DNA of 64,000 nt from Cornus controversa (GCA_026545225.1 CM048852.1:60585146-60649145); one strand, 5' to 3'. Positions 1 to 12,781 are shown, counted from the stretch's first letter. Translations and numbers: made by a program. Notes: generated from the letters alone by a model not told the origin.

Positions 1-1703
1 GACGTCTTAAATTTGGTCCAGCAACGATTTTCACTGTAAGCTAGGAACAATAAGGTATAATATATCGATGTTTGCTGTTATGGTGAGGCTTAAGAAATAC
101 ATGTATGTTAAGGATATATTAATACAATGATGTCTTCAAAAATCTGAAGAAGTACAAAAATTGGCCTTCCAGCTGAGATCCTGAGGATAAATATTTCATA
201 AACAATTGACTTAAAATGTTATATATGAAATGCCTTTTTAAGAATTTTGTGATGTTTATGTGGCTAAAATGTATCTAGCAAGTATAGATATGAATATCTT
301 AATGATACAAGTAGGCCACTACCTGGTATGGTTCCTGTTAATCAATGGTGTTGGGAGGGACGGAATGAGTGTAGACCTAACTTTTGATATTGTAGATAAA
401 GTGGCTACCTTGATAGTTGAACCCGCTTCTCACACTAGATAGCCCGATCTTTTACCATTGCATCAAGTAATAGACCCTGCAATATTTTAATAATATAAAA
501 TATGTAGGAAATCAAGGTCTATTGGTTAAGTAGTGTATGAGTAAGAGAGCTTTTGTGAAATATAGAAAAATAATGAAGTTGAAGGGGGAAAGAAATGAGA
601 AATAAGTTGAGGGAGGCTGAATACTTGACTCATTATTTGCTATCACGAGCCATGATGGATACTTGATTCAAATTGTAGGAGGTGAATCTATAACATCCCC
701 TTTTATAATTTGATTCACTGTAGTTGTAATGTTGTATGACAACAAAGCCACAAATTTTGTGCCTTTTCTTCCTACATGGCATATTGCAAATATTAATGTT
801 GTAATTAAGTGCAAGTATTATTATTATGTTTCTAGTATTTGAATCATTTCATGGGAGTTTGAGATATGATGGATAAATTTATAATTCTAGAATAATGAAC
901 TAAAGGAACAGAGGATTATATTAGCTTTGTTAAAGTGAGAGTATTGAGTTGGGGGTTTGAATCTTACTCTTTATCAAAAAGAAATAAATAAAATAAAAAA
1001 GTAGTAGAGAAAAATTCTACAAAAACTATATATAAGTCACCACTCCCTCCCTTATTATTTTTTCTTAATTAAATTTTATTTGATTAGAATGAAGTTCTTT
1101 AAAAACTTCCGCCTTCTTTAGAATATCATGAACAATTACCCCATGGAGTGTTAGCCACACCCACAAATGATACAAATACTACTGTTGCTTTGGCTTTACT
1201 CATGTTAGTGGCATATTTCTCTGTTGGTCTTACCAAAAAAGGATTAGGTTATTTCGGGAATATTATTTTTTATCAAAAAAGAAAGAACAATATTTTTTTC
1301 TTGCAGAATACATAAAAAGTTTTGAATATTAAAAATTTAATGGATATATAATAAGAACAGTTTTTTCAGCTAGGTAAGATGAGGGATATTATTATGCAGT
1401 TAGCTTGCCGGTGCCACAAGCAATTACTTGCTTAGTTCTTCTGTGTGTTTTTCTTCCATGGAAAGATTTTAAAATCTACTTGTACGCAGTTTCCTCAGCT
1501 GTACATTCTTAGTCCTTTTGGTTTTTCTTTGTTCTTTATTTCTTTTCATAAATATTTTATAAATATGTTCCACTTATGCATAAATAAATCTTATTCAGGT
1601 TATGATTATCACCTTTTTCCTTTTTGTTCTTTTTTATATTTTTGGGTTGACTGATTGCATGGGCTAACATATCAATATGTGGATATGCTGCTTGCATAGA
1701 CAG
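1..1703. other. Probable MTP5 intron or upstream sequence, no exon recognised
   Basis: AT-rich sequence with no open frame resembling the N-terminal half of MTP5. A SINE copy lies at 320-480. The acceptor just before 1704 (cataga-cag) implies at least one more exon further left. Confidence 0.5.
320..480 (-). mobile_element. tRNA-derived SINE, copy 1
   Basis: Read on the minus strand it starts near GCAGGGTCTATTACTTGATG, then has an A-box-like TGCAATGGTAAAAGATCG and a B-box-like GCGGGTTCAACTATCAAGG about 35 bases later, the layout of a pol III promoter. A diverged relative lies at 21390-21556 in the same orientation and shares the 3' part (AGACCTAACTTT and CCTGTTAAT read on the plus strand). 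I did not find a convincing target duplication. Confidence 0.5.
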
Positions 1704-4700
1704 ATTTTTCTTTTGTTTATGTCGTTCTCCTTAGCTGTGGAAGCCCTTCATGCATTTATACAAGATGAATCTGAACACAAGTAAGTTGGTCTTGCGCGCT
1801 TTAATTAGAAAATGGTCTATCATTTTTTAGTGTCTTAATTGCAGTACTTACCATGGAGATTTTTTCAACTATATAGTCTCTCTTTATTTCAGTTTACATC
1901 AATGTTATGATCTCTATTTTTGAATATCAAGCATAAAACTTTGTTGTCTAATTAGATGTAAAGTGCCATATTATCTTCATATGCCCAATGAATCTTACGT
2001 TTGATTATCTTCTATGGCTCTGTTTCTGTTTCACATATAAACACATTTGACTATCCTTTTAGCCTCTGTTGTGCTAGTTTGACATAACTTTTTATCTCTA
2101 GCGTGCATTAGCTACGATCTCTGTTCGACTTCAGTCTATGTTTCCAGTTGGTAGTCATGTAAGTTATTTATAGGATCTTTGTTTGGCTTTAATCCTGTTA
2201 ATAGTAATTATCAAAACACGTTTTTTTTATGAGTAATTATTGAAACACATTTGACATCCCTTTTAGTCTCTGTAGTGCATTATTATGTAGGATCTTTGGT
2301 TTGCTCTTAGGGTAGAACGTATCTTTTGGTTTTGATGCAAGACTTATTTGAACAATATCTTGTATCTGGGAACATTTAGTGCATTAGTTGGGGGAGAACA
2401 AGAGGGGAAATTAGAAAAACAAAAATGAGAATTGGAATGAAGGGGAGAAAACTTTATTGTTTCCCATGTTCTTTTTTAAAGAAGAAAAAAAGGTGATATT
2501 GGAAATTGGATGATGGAAAAATGAGGCCTTTAGATTGTGGTTATATAACATACCCGATCCTGCCCCAAGCCCAGATTGGGCTCAACCTATATAACCAAAA
2601 CCTGCCCCTTTCCCATTTACTGCCTCTCCATACCCTTGCCATTAGGGGTAGTCTGTGTGGGAACCCACCGGATCAGGTCAATTTTCATCCCTAATTATGC
2701 ATGCTCAACCCCAAAAGAGAAAATTTCATACATATAATTACAGCAATTTTATGTTTCTAGTATTAGTGTTGGTGCATAAATATTTCATCAAGATCGTGAT
2801 GCTATATGTTCTTTCTTTCTTGTCATATGTTGATTTGATATCTGTCAAGACTTGCTGAACATTATCTACTTTTAGGCATTACTTGATCGTTTCGGCAGTG
2901 ACAAATTTGTTGGTGAATCTTATTGGTGTTTGGTTCTTCAGGAACTATGCTCGCATTAACCTTGGTAAGTCTGTTGCTGCTGTTGTAGTCTCTGACGGTC
3001 ACTTTTTTTCATTGATGTTTGCTCAGTTTCCCACTTAGTACTAAAACATTTTTGCAAAGTGCATTCTTTTTATTTAGAATTGGTCTGCAACGTATAAAAG
3101 ATGGTAAACTTGCTGAAAGATCCTAGTTGGCCTAAATATCCAATGATTTTTTGTTGCCCTTTGCTATTGAAATCTACTAAAGAATTGTGTTTGCTGTGAC
3201 AATTTTCAACACGCCTTCCCTGTGCACGTGCAATCCATTAAGGAAAAATTGACTTGTAGTTGTTTTAAGAGCTTACATAATTTGTTTAGTATATTATTTT
3301 TTTCCCGGATAGTATGTATTGAATTTAGGGGTGCAACTTGACGGGTCAACCCCAGCTCAACCCGATTTTTCACGAACTTGGGCAAACATTTTTACAACTA
3401 GGGTTGGGCTTGGGTGAAAATTTTTAACCCGACTTAATTAGGGTTGGGCTTGGGTGAAAATTTTTAACCCGACTTAATTAGGGTTGGGCTTGGGTTGAGG
3501 TGCAGCAACCCGAGCCCAACTCGAACCCGAATTCTAATAGTATATATAATATTCAAATTATGATCACCTTTTTCTTTTCATCTTACTTTGTTTAATTCTT
3601 AATTTATTGTATGTTAACAGTTTGGAGAATTAATTTTGTAAGAATTTGTTTGAATATTTTTTAGAAATTTGCATTAAGATTTTTTTAAAAACTGTGCTTA
3701 GGAGTAATCTAACCTTAAAATTAACTAAAGGCCACTTTAATTTTTCAATGTGGAGATTGACATAAATGGATAACCCGAATTAACTCGACTTTCTAACTCG
3801 AAATCTCAACCTGAGTTTAAAAATTTAAGAATGGGTTGGGCTTAGGTTGAGTAGTTAGGGTTGGAGGTCGGGTTTTGTAAGAATTTGTTTGAATATTTAT
3901 TAGAAATTTGCATTAAGATTTTTTTTAAAATTGTGCTTAGGAGTAATCTAACCTTAAATTAACTAAATGTCACTTTAAATTTTCAATGTGGAGATTGACA
4001 TAAATGGATAACCCGAATTAAACCGACTTTCTAACCCGAAATCTCAAGTCGAGTTTAAAAATTCAAGAATGGGTTGGGCTCAGGTTGAATAGTTAGGGTT
4101 GGAGGTTGGGTTAGGGTTGAACATTTCATATGTCGGGTTGGGCCTGAGTTGTACCTCCAATCCGTCTGAGTTGCAGCCCTAACTGAATTTAGCATATTCA
4201 TTGGTGCCATTGACTGAAATTTAAACATGTACTATGACCAAGAAATTTCTCAGAATCTCACTGAAATGCTTGCTTTAGTTTAAGTTTGGATTAGAGGATC
4301 CAAGCATAGTAGGTTGCACTAGCTTGGTTTGAAAACGTAATGATTCCAAGATGAAGGTTGAATTTGGTTCTTTTATTTCACGGGAAATCTTAAGCAAGTT
4401 TCTACCCGAGCTGTTCTTAGTTTGAGTTAAAGTAGCTTGGTTAGTTATATTGGATATTGTATTGGAGAGCTCATTGATTTAGCTAGCCGAGCTCATTTAA
4501 TTAAATACCTTCAGTTCTTCACAATATGATCAAGCTTGACTGACTTGTATCACTAAAGATCTCTTTGGTAGGCTTCAAATGAAGGTGTTATCAGTTAGCT
4601 TGGTTTGTCTTACAGCTCTACTTGTCTGGATATTCTTCTGATTTTGCATATTTCTTTGCAGTTTATAGAAAAGCAGAAGATATGAACTACCACTCAGTTT

Positions 4701-5783
4701 GTTTGCATGTTCTTGCTGATTCTGTTCGCAGGTAAAAGTTACTCTCTCTGTCTCTCTCTGACACGTGTTGCGCATAGTTCTACCTAAAAAGCTTATGTCA
4801 TTACTTAATCTTAGTTTTCCTTATTCTTTGTATATGTAGTTTATGAAAATGATCTTAAACTGGTGTATATTAATTGTTCAGTGCAGGTTTGATCCTGGCA
4901 TCTTGGCTTCTGACTCTCGGGTAACCCTCGTTTTGTTTCAGAATGATGAATCCACTTTTCTTGTATTTCACTATCCCCTCCCTCCTCTGAATTTGGCCCC
5001 ACCAAGAATAACAATTTTTTTTTCTTTAAAAAAACACACTTCTCACTTACATTTCAGTTTTTTTTAATGTGTTTCAGGGTTAAGAATGCCGAAGTTTTGT
5101 GTTTGGGACTGGTTTCAGTTGCAGTTTTTATGCTTGTGATGCCACTTTTTAAAGCTACTGGTGGCGTTCTGCTCCAAATGGCACCACCCAGCATTCCATC
5201 TTCGGCCTTGAGCAAATGCTGGAGACAGGTAATTATATTTCTTCTTGCATTAAAATCCAGTTTTCTTATTGAAGAATTTTATTGATAGTTTATCAAATAA
5301 TCTTATTTCTGGCTCATTTGCATCTCATAGTTTTTTTTTTTTTTTTGTTTCTGCTTAGGTTACATCTCTTGAAGATGTTTTGGAAGTTTCTCAAGCTCGA
5401 TTTTGGGAATTAGTGCCTGGTCATGTTGTTGGATCAATCTCACTACAGGTAGTATTACTAAGTTTTATATGGATTCAGTTTTTTGTCCATGAAATTGTCT
5501 GCCACAGACGCGCACATTATATTTATTTATTGATTAAGTAGGGCGATGTATACTTCTGGCAGGTCACTTTTTGATAAAGCGCGTATTCTTTTACTTCTGG
5601 ACTCTCTTTAAGTTAGGCATTTTTGGGTCGTTCCACATGTAATTTAATGTAGTGATTGACGTTGGGGCATAAAAATTTCAGGTGAAGAAGGGGATGGAGG
5701 ACCGCCAGATACTCCAATATGTGCATAGTTTGTACCACGATTCGGGGGTGCAGGACTTGACAGTGCAAACTGACTCTGCCTGA
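1704..5783 (+). CDS. MTP5: Metal tolerance protein of the MTP5/MTPC2 type (zinc cation-diffusion facilitator), C-terminal part
   Basis: Seven exons with GT..AG borders and matching phases: 1704-1780, 2876-2964, 4662-4731, 4882-4920, 5078-5228, 5359-5448, 5682-5783. They encode about 205 C-terminal residues ending QDLTVQTDSA. The first visible exon reads FLLFMSFSLAVEALHAFIQD, followed by HYLIVSAVTNLLVNLIGVWF, both membrane segments. Exon 3 holds HVLADS, the H-x3-D pair expected for metal binding in transmembrane helix V of zinc CDF proteins; exons 4-5 give another hydrophobic stretch. The rest is the cytosolic C-terminal domain. Arabidopsis MTP5 is close to 390 residues, so roughly 190 N-terminal residues lie left of the window or in exons I could not place in 1-1703. 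The family moves zinc into secretory compartments, and MTP5 is reported to pair with MTP12 at the Golgi. The frame is intact throughout, so it is probably functional. Confidence 0.9.
2506..2694. mobile_element. Possible decayed hAT-like MITE fragment
   Basis: The stretch is rich in CCCGATCCTGCCCCAAGCCC-like text and ends in a terminus-like TTTTCATCCCTAAT, similar in style to the ends of the hAT-like MITEs elsewhere in the window. No paired end or target duplication was found, so this is a weak call. Confidence 0.25.
3326..4181. mobile_element. hAT-like MITE (856 bp) in an MTP5 intron
   Basis: The ends are inverted copies: TAGGGGTGCAACTTGACGGG at the left, and the reverse complement of the right end reads TAGGGCTGCAACTCAGACGG. 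Flanks are attgaatt (3318-3325) and actgaatt (4182-4189), an 8-bp duplication with one difference, as hAT elements make. Inside, a 40-bp unit repeats twice from 3401 and a 239-bp unit (3634-3872) is tandemly repeated at 3873-4112. It carries no coding sequence. Confidence 0.75.
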
Positions 5784-6478
5784 GCTTCTCCTCTCTTGGA
5801 ACGCAATTTATTACGAGTACTTATTCTTGTCCCATGTAATTGTTATATTTTTGAGGAAATATTTTAGGTTCTATTTTTGATACTTACTGGAAGTCATCCC
5901 ACAATTTGATCTTGTGTTGACAGACATTACTCGATGACTAATAAGAGGAATTTTTGCATAACAACTATAGACATAATTTAGCCTCGAGCTAATTCTTCAG
6001 TTATAAAGCTTTATTAATTCATACAATCGCAATATGTCGATACATAGAATTTGTGAATTGGAAGCCCTACAGGAAATTTTTCTTCAAGTTGGTCTCTAGA
6101 TAGATAGATAGATACATACATACATACATACAAATATACATACAGTAGTAGAATCTGTATCTGTACCTGTTTGTACTGAGGTTGAGTTGCAAGTTTTTGC
6201 GCTGTTAAATAAATTGAATGTTGCCACTCATAAATCAAAAACTAAACTTTGGCAGCTTAAACTCTCAACCTTATGTGGGGAGCATGTATTAGTGTCACAA
6301 GCATGCCGTTAAGAGTTGTCAAGGCATGCTCTGATCTTACAAATAATACTGCAGCTAAAACATTTTGCCAATGTTGGGTGTTGGGAGGCCAAAATCTGAG
6401 ATAGATTTAACCTTTTGGCTTATTTTTATTTTGCACAATGATTCTTTTCAAACTCGAATTAGTGTTCTCATGTTTCTC

Positions 6479-6522
<44 letters not shown>

Positions 6523-6819
6523 CCCCAGTGCTTTTCCGGGAACTGAATTCAAGAGAGAGATGGTTTTTACTTTTAGTGGTGAGTTAAACCGTGCATTTGA
6601 AATTCCACAAACACTGACAAAATTATGTGGCTTTCAAATGTTGTTTAAGCCACCTGCACCTAACGTAGGCATAGATATAGGGTAGTATTACTACTACTGT
6701 ACAGATAACACATGATGCTTGTATTGGATGACTATTGGTATATATATATATATGATAAACCCAAGAAAATGGAATCTATAAACAAGAAATTAAAGAGGGG
6801 GAGTACAATTAATCAATAA
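5784..6819. other. Intergenic region between two convergent genes
   Basis: Holds the 3' untranslated ends of MTP5 and, on the other strand, of the thioredoxin gene. Contains (TAGA)n/(TACA)n at about 6101-6131 and a pure (GA)19 tract at 6481-6518. The open frame running through the GA tract is a repeat artefact. Confidence 0.6.
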
Positions 6820-7674
6820 TCATACATATTTTTGGATCATTTCTCTCACTTCATCCATCACTAGCCATGCTTTATGCCCTCCAATTACTTCTTCCTTCAT
6901 CTCTCCATCTTTCCATAGCTACAATATATATAGTTATACAAATTAGGTATCTCTATATGTTATTCTCACTCATAAAAAAAAAAAAAATTTGTGGAAGAGA
7001 GAGAAAAATCCAGAGGGTTAACTCACCTGAATTGTTGGCATTTTCTGTGCCCACAAATAACATCATTATTAATAATACTGAAATTATTAACCCAGTAACA
7101 TAGAGTATAATTTAGTGAAAATAAAAGGAACCATGGGCTTTAAATCATACATACAGAAATATTTCCGCGCTTCACTAGAGCCTGAGGCACATTGTTGACA
7201 TCCACGCAGTAAAATTTGATTCTATCATAAGAAAGAAGGGTCATATTTTATTAAAACCCATTACATGATTTCATCGTCATATCACAATTCTCATTTTGGT
7301 AATTATTTTTGCCAATATTGCTCCATCCATTAGCCATGAATCATGATAGATCATAAGATACACACATGATGATTTGATGCAAACATATATATACATACGC
7401 ATATATTTAATATGGATTGACAGCTATACAAACTGAAATTTAGACCCATTCTTTCTTATACACACACACACATATCCAGTACTTCTACGATGATACAAAG
7501 TTCTAATTTTTGGACTATAAAGTGATTAGTGGACTTATAGCCTAGGCATCCCCACCACTAGTCTTACCATATCACTTCTAATTAGTTTCAGACCCACTTG
7601 TCTTGACATGCCCCAAAGACTCGCCTAGTTCAGAAGTAAGGGTAATGTTGTTTTGTTAATACACCAGGAATGGT

Positions 7675-7715
<41 letters not shown>

Positions 7716-7924
7716 CGTTATATTTACAAAATTTTATACAGAATCTCCATGTACTGTTTTCAAGAGATGCCAAATGATCCAGTCAGATTCTGTTTAGAAT
7801 TTATTTGCTTGCACAACATTAATCTACATTGACTCAAATACATATATGCATGTTGTCTGCTTTTTTATGAATGCATGTCAAAACTCCAATTACTGCATTG
7901 TTAGTATTAGAGATCATGACTTAT

Positions 7925-7962
<38 letters not shown>

Positions 7963-8407
7963 CGCTACAGTTTGATGGTTCCAAATATATCAATATGATA
8001 ACAATGCAAATATGAAGACATAATCATAAATCGGAGGGTCCTAAAATCACTCACTTGGTGTCGTACTCGCCTGCTAATTTTTCCAATTTAGGCTTCAAAT
8101 ATATACATTTTCGGCACCACGCAGCCATCCTATTAATCAATTAAAAGAGTTAGTTATAATTAAGGCCAACAACTCAAATATATCTGCGCGCACACACACA
8201 CACACACATAAATAAAAGCTTACACACACACACACACACACACATACATAACCCTTATCTCGCTTGAAAAAGAAAAAAGAAAAAAGAAAAAACTAATTTT
8301 GAAATTGAAGTCCAGTAAAGTAAAGGATCCCAACAATTAATCTATATGAGAAAAGCATACTAGCGCGCGCACAGATATATATATATATCTCTCTGTGTGT
8401 GTATAAC

Positions 8408-8459
<52 letters not shown>

Positions 8460-8775
8460 AATCAATGATGATGGGTTGGCAGAGCTGTGTTGCTTGGACT
8501 AAAATCTGATCCAACTGATCAGAATCCTTGATGGGTTCCATTTCTACAAAAGCAGGTCTTGACAAGTCTTGCCAAAAGGCCTCAACTCTGAATTCTCTCT
8601 TAGTTATCTTCTTCCACTGATCACCTTTTCTACGATGATCAAAACCAAACCCACCAGGATTCAACAGAACCAAACAACTCCCACCACTCCAAAACTGTTG
8701 ATGTTGTTGTTGGTTCCTGTAACAGATTTCTCTGCCTAGAACGTGCGAATTTGGTGCTAATACAGACATCTGCAC
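6820..8775 (-). CDS. WCRKC1: Thioredoxin-like 3 (WCRKC type), predicted chloroplastic
   Basis: Five exons on the minus strand: 8459-8775, 8055-8129, 7155-7221, 7027-7044 and 6820-6918, total 576 nt or 191 residues. Phases match at every junction. Residues 1 to about 75 are a basic, hydroxyl-rich leader fitting a plastid transit peptide. The thioredoxin fold begins near VEMEPI; the redox site WCRKC is at 110-114, followed by [20 protein letters not shown], the cis-proline motif KMPTIQ, and [10 protein letters not shown]. Exon 4 is only 18 nt and encodes exactly KMPTIQ, including the conserved cis-Pro. I place it nearer WCRKC1 (Trx-like 3-1) than WCRKC2 because of the [13 protein letters not shown] and DVNNVPQ wording, from memory of the family. 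A second in-frame Met at residue 3 is an alternative start. The target substrate in plastids is not clear from sequence. Confidence 0.92.
7027..7044 (-). other. 18-nt micro-exon of the WCRKC thioredoxin
   Basis: On the minus strand the 18 bases AAAATGCCAACAATTCAG sit between an acceptor (tgtgggcacag) and a donor (gtgagt). They translate to KMPTIQ and keep phase 0 on both sides. Without them the protein would lose its cis-proline loop, which thioredoxins need for substrate binding. Confidence 0.88.
7679..7959. repeat. Two (TA)n microsatellites in thioredoxin intron 2
   Basis: Pure TA runs at about 7679-7714 and 7929-7959 within the intron between exons 2 and 3 (7222-8054). Confidence 0.85.
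8422..8457. repeat. (GA)n tract directly at the intron-1 donor of the thioredoxin gene
   Basis: An uninterrupted GA/CT repeat, preceded by (TA)n. On the minus strand intron 1 begins GT followed immediately by CTCTCTCT, so the donor's intron side is itself repeat. Confidence 0.85.
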
Positions 8776-9141
8776 TCTTTCTTAGTTGAAGAAGACGACC
8801 CAAAAAGAGATAAGATATTTATTTCAACGAGGCTGACTCTCAGAAAAAAGATACTAATAAAATATCTTTCTTTTAGATTTGGAAATAGAGTTTCAATTTA
8901 ATTTCCTTTTATAATATGCTTTTATTTTGTTTGGTTCTCAAGAAAATGGAGAGACTAAATCTTATCCGTAAGCTGAGTTGTAGACGGGGAGAAAAGAGAG
9001 TAGTTTGGGCCTACCTCATATAGAGCGGGAGGAGTGTGAGAGCGGTGGAGCTGCGAGAACGGCACTCATATTTAAAAAATAATGTGACTTAAATTTTGGT
9101 CATAAGGCAAACATTTATTATGCAGAGTGAAAGTAATGTCT
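8776..9141. promoter_or_regulatory. Promoter and 5' leader region of the thioredoxin gene
   Basis: About 365 bp between the thioredoxin start and the Mutator-like element. No clear TATA box or regulatory motif was recognised. The element insertion limits the undisturbed upstream region to this length. Confidence 0.35.
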
Positions 9142-9150
9142 TTTATTTTT

Positions 9151-9420
9151 GACAAAAGGGTCCAAAACTCTCATGTGATTTTGAAACGGTGCAATAAACC
9201 TCCTGTACTATTTTCTGGATTACATTATACCCTCACAGGTATAAATGTGAGCAAATTACCTCCTCAGACCCAATTAAAGTCCACTTACCAATTATCAGCC
9301 TAGCACATTTACAATTTTAATCTTATTATTAAATAATTAAATAACTTAACAAAATATTTTATATGCAGAATACCAAATATACCCTTATACACTTTACCCT
9401 AACACTTAACCATTTTGGGA
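9151..9420. repeat. Left terminal inverted repeat of the MULE
   Basis: Matches the reverse complement of about 16790-17023 with scattered mismatches and a small gap near 9325, where the left copy has about 40 extra bases (AATCTTATTATTAAATAATT and neighbours). Confidence 0.88.
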
Positions 9421-10236
9421 CTTGAATCATTTCGGGATACAACATAAAAATTTCATATCACGTTAAGGAGAGAGCATGTCTCAGTTCGCCATCGCAGATC
9501 TAGGGTTTGTGATATACCAGTTCAATTTGTAGGATTTTATCGTTTCATTTACCAAATCGAGTTCTGGAGTTATATTGTGTAGTTGATTTCTTTACGGTTG
9601 TGGTCTCACTCAAGTTCTTCAAAATTAATATTTTTTTTCATTTCATCCTTTTTAGATTTTTTAACTCTAATTTCTATTTTCAAAACTCTAATTTTCAGTC
9701 ATCTTTACGAGTATTCATGGTTTTTGAATATATATGTTTGTATAGGTGGGTGTGGGTTTATGTTTTGGAGTTTATTTATTTTTATTTTTTTCAACGTTTA
9801 TTTGGTTGTTTATGCTCGATTTTGCTAGCAATATATATACATTAGGGGTGAAGATAATTTTAAGGGTGAAGATGATTTTATTATTTATTTACCTAAGAGT
9901 TGTTTGGTTGATTCAAGATTTTTATTATTTGTTGATGTCGCTTAGAAAACGAGGGAGACCGAAAGAGATACTATTATTGTATACTATTATTTATCTATGG
10001 GGATAGTGTAGCTACAACAGTAATTAATATTACTATAATTTAACATGTTGGGATGAGGACTTGTTCATGACTGAGGTAGTCCATATCTATTGGTTGATTT
10101 TTAAAACCAAATTCATGTTCTCGGATTAGTCAAAAGATAACAGAAACCATCTAATCACATAATCCAACATATAGTCAGTAAAACAGTTATTTTATGAATC
10201 ACTAATGTGAAATGCATGTGGGAGTGGTTGGAAATT

Positions 10237-10270
<34 letters not shown>

Positions 10271-10844
10271 TCTAAATCAGTCACCAGATAGAGTAAATGG
10301 AAGCAACAACAAGAATCTACACATATTGGAAAATTTTAAAAAAGGAGCAAAAAAAGGTTTTTTATTTTTATTTTCATCTTTTCAGTGCAGATAGATGAAA
10401 ATAGATTTGTAGATCAAACATGCATGGAAAACTACTAATTTTATACCAAGAACCCACCAACATCACAACATGTGCTTGCACAAGAATAATGACAACCCCC
10501 ATATTATCCTACCTTAATAAAATTACTTGCATCAATTTAAATTAAACTTTACTTGATTTTTTATTTTATTTTAATCTCTATCACTCACGGATCATCATAT
10601 ACTAATTGTTTTAGACAACATCAAATCCTTCAATTCTAAAGTTATGCAAAAATTATTTTGGTAATATTCAATTTTTACCCTATGTTGGATAGAGGGAATG
10701 AGCAAATTAATTAAACTAGAAGTGCACCGTGGTGGTGTTTTTCAAACAACACCCATCAAGAGTTACACTGGAGGCACTACCACCCTCTTTGAGGATGTAG
10801 ATCTGCACTGCTTATCCTATCATTATCTGATGTGTGTGGCCAAT

Positions 10845-11415
10845 TATAATACCCCGCTCCAACACATGGTATGATATTGTCCGCTTTGGGCCTGAGCCCG
10901 CACGGTTTTGCTCTTGGGTTTACCCCAAAATGCCTCATACCATTTGAAGAGAACATACTACATATAAGCACATCCCCTTTTCCACACCCAGGCGATGTGG
11001 GATTGAGTACCTTGTACCCTGTCAGTGTGGTAGCTCAGCCCAGTGTCTGTCTATGCACCCGCCCACTCACACCCGTCCACAAGGGTTACTACAATCCACC
11101 CCCCTACGAGGCCCGATGCCCTCGTCGGCACACTTACTTCCGGCTGGGTTCAGGCTCTGATACCAACTGTAATATTCCGCTCCAACACATGTATGATATT
11201 GTCCGCTTTGGGCCTGAGCCCGCACGATTTTGCTCTTGGGTTTACCCCAAAAGGCCTCATACCATTTGAAGAGAACATACTACATATAAGCACATCCCCT
11301 TTTTCACACCCAGGCGATGTGGGATTGAGCACCTTGTAGCCTGTCAGTGTGGTAGCTCAGCCTAGTGTCTGTCTATGCACCCGCCCACTCACACCCGTCC
11401 ACAAGGGTTACTACA
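10845..11415 (-). mobile_element. TRIM (terminal-repeat retrotransposon in miniature)
   Basis: Two direct long terminal repeats, 10845-11093 and 11168-11415 (about 249 bp each, nearly identical), flank only 74 bp. Read on the minus strand each LTR starts TGTAGTAACCCTTGTGG. The internal part opens at 11166 or so with TGGTATCAGAGCC, the primer-binding site complementary to initiator Met-tRNA, and closes with the purine run AGGGGGGTGGA, a polypurine tract. A perfect 5-bp duplication CCAAT flanks it (10840-10844 and 11416-11420). It encodes nothing and would depend on another element's enzymes. It lies within codons of the MULE transposase; removing it and one CCAAT restores reading across VANDLGYG. 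Confidence 0.93.
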
Positions 11416-12781
11416 CCAATGACCTTGGGTATGGTAAAAACTATGAGTTTTATTATAGCAACCCAATAGTGGCTAGTGATGAAGGGATAAAGCAAATTGT
11501 TAGAGATTAAGATATATTGGATTATAGTACTACTCATTCAAGATTTAGATTGGTCAAAATATTCATAGTGGCAAAGAAAACTGTAGTGGGTAAAGATGTT
11601 GAAGACACAAATATGGATAAGCACAATTGAATGACGTTGACATGCAATATGATAATACTGGTTAGGAAGAAGAAATCTTAGAATGAGCTTATGTGATTAA
11701 TCATGGAATGAATGATATTGAAGATGGTAATGATGAAGTGGCAACTGGTGTTCCAGAGTTGGAGCATGGTTTGTATCGCATAGATTTCAATTATTCTAAT
11801 ATTAATCCATCATATTATCCAATTGATGAATTGGAAAGCTTAAACTCATCTTCTAAAGATGATGATGAATATCATATGCCTGCTGCACCAAATAGGGTTT
11901 ATTTTGAGAGTAAACTCTTAGAGGTTGAGGAGAAATTTGAATTTGCTGTAAAGTTCAGAGAGGCATTGAGGAGTGATTCTGTTGCTCAGAAGTACGATAT
12001 TAAATTTAAAAAAAATGAAGGAAATAGAGTTACTGTAGTGTGTTTTGTTGATTGTGGGTGGAGGATTTATGCATCCATTAACTCTTATGATGGCAACTAG
12101 TTTCATACCATAACATATCTGCACATGGAGAAAACATAGTACACAAGCAACATCTAAGTTTTTGGCAAACAATTACATGAAGACTTTAAGGGATGAACCA
12201 AGATGGAAGCCAAGTGCAATGAAAAAGGTAGTGTTGAGAGATTTTGATCTTAATGTATCAAAGTATAAGGTTAGGAGGGCAAAAAAGAAGGCAAAGTTAC
12301 ACATTGAGGGAGAAAATGATCTACAATTTGCTAGGGCTAAAGACTACTGCCAACTTATTCAAAGCACCAGTTCTGGCAGCATTGCAATGACCACTATGAA
12401 TAGACCAACACTGGATGACCTTTTAAGATTTGAAGGCTTGTTTGTTTGATTTGAAGCAATAAAGAAAGGATTCTTGGAAGGATGTAGGTCATTTATTGGA
12501 TTGGATGGTTGCTTTTTGAAGGGACCATACAAAGGTTAGATGTTAAGTGCAATTGGAAAAGATGGAGACAATGGTATTTTTCCAATTGCCATAGCTGTGG
12601 TGATAGCTAAAATTAAACAGTATTGGAAGTGGTTTCTAGAATAGCTACAAAGTGCATTGGGCCCGTTAAATAGATTTACTTTTAAGTTTGATAAGCAGAA
12701 GGTATTCAGTTTCTTTTGTATTTAATATATTTTATTATTGCAAATCTTAAACTTTTTTCTTTAGCTAATGTATTTTTATTT

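Noticed and set aside
1731..1735. Acceptor TTAG before CTGTGGAAGCC as the start of an MTP5 exon
   Set aside because: The same frame continues upstream with FLLFMSFSLA, which fits the family, so the exon starts further left at about 1704.
6365..6685. 106-residue frame containing (RE)n
   Set aside because: Runs through a GA microsatellite in the intergenic region; no homology seen.
10777..11339. Overlapping open frames on both strands
   Set aside because: They lie in the TRIM LTRs and reflect G+C-rich LTR sequence, not genes.
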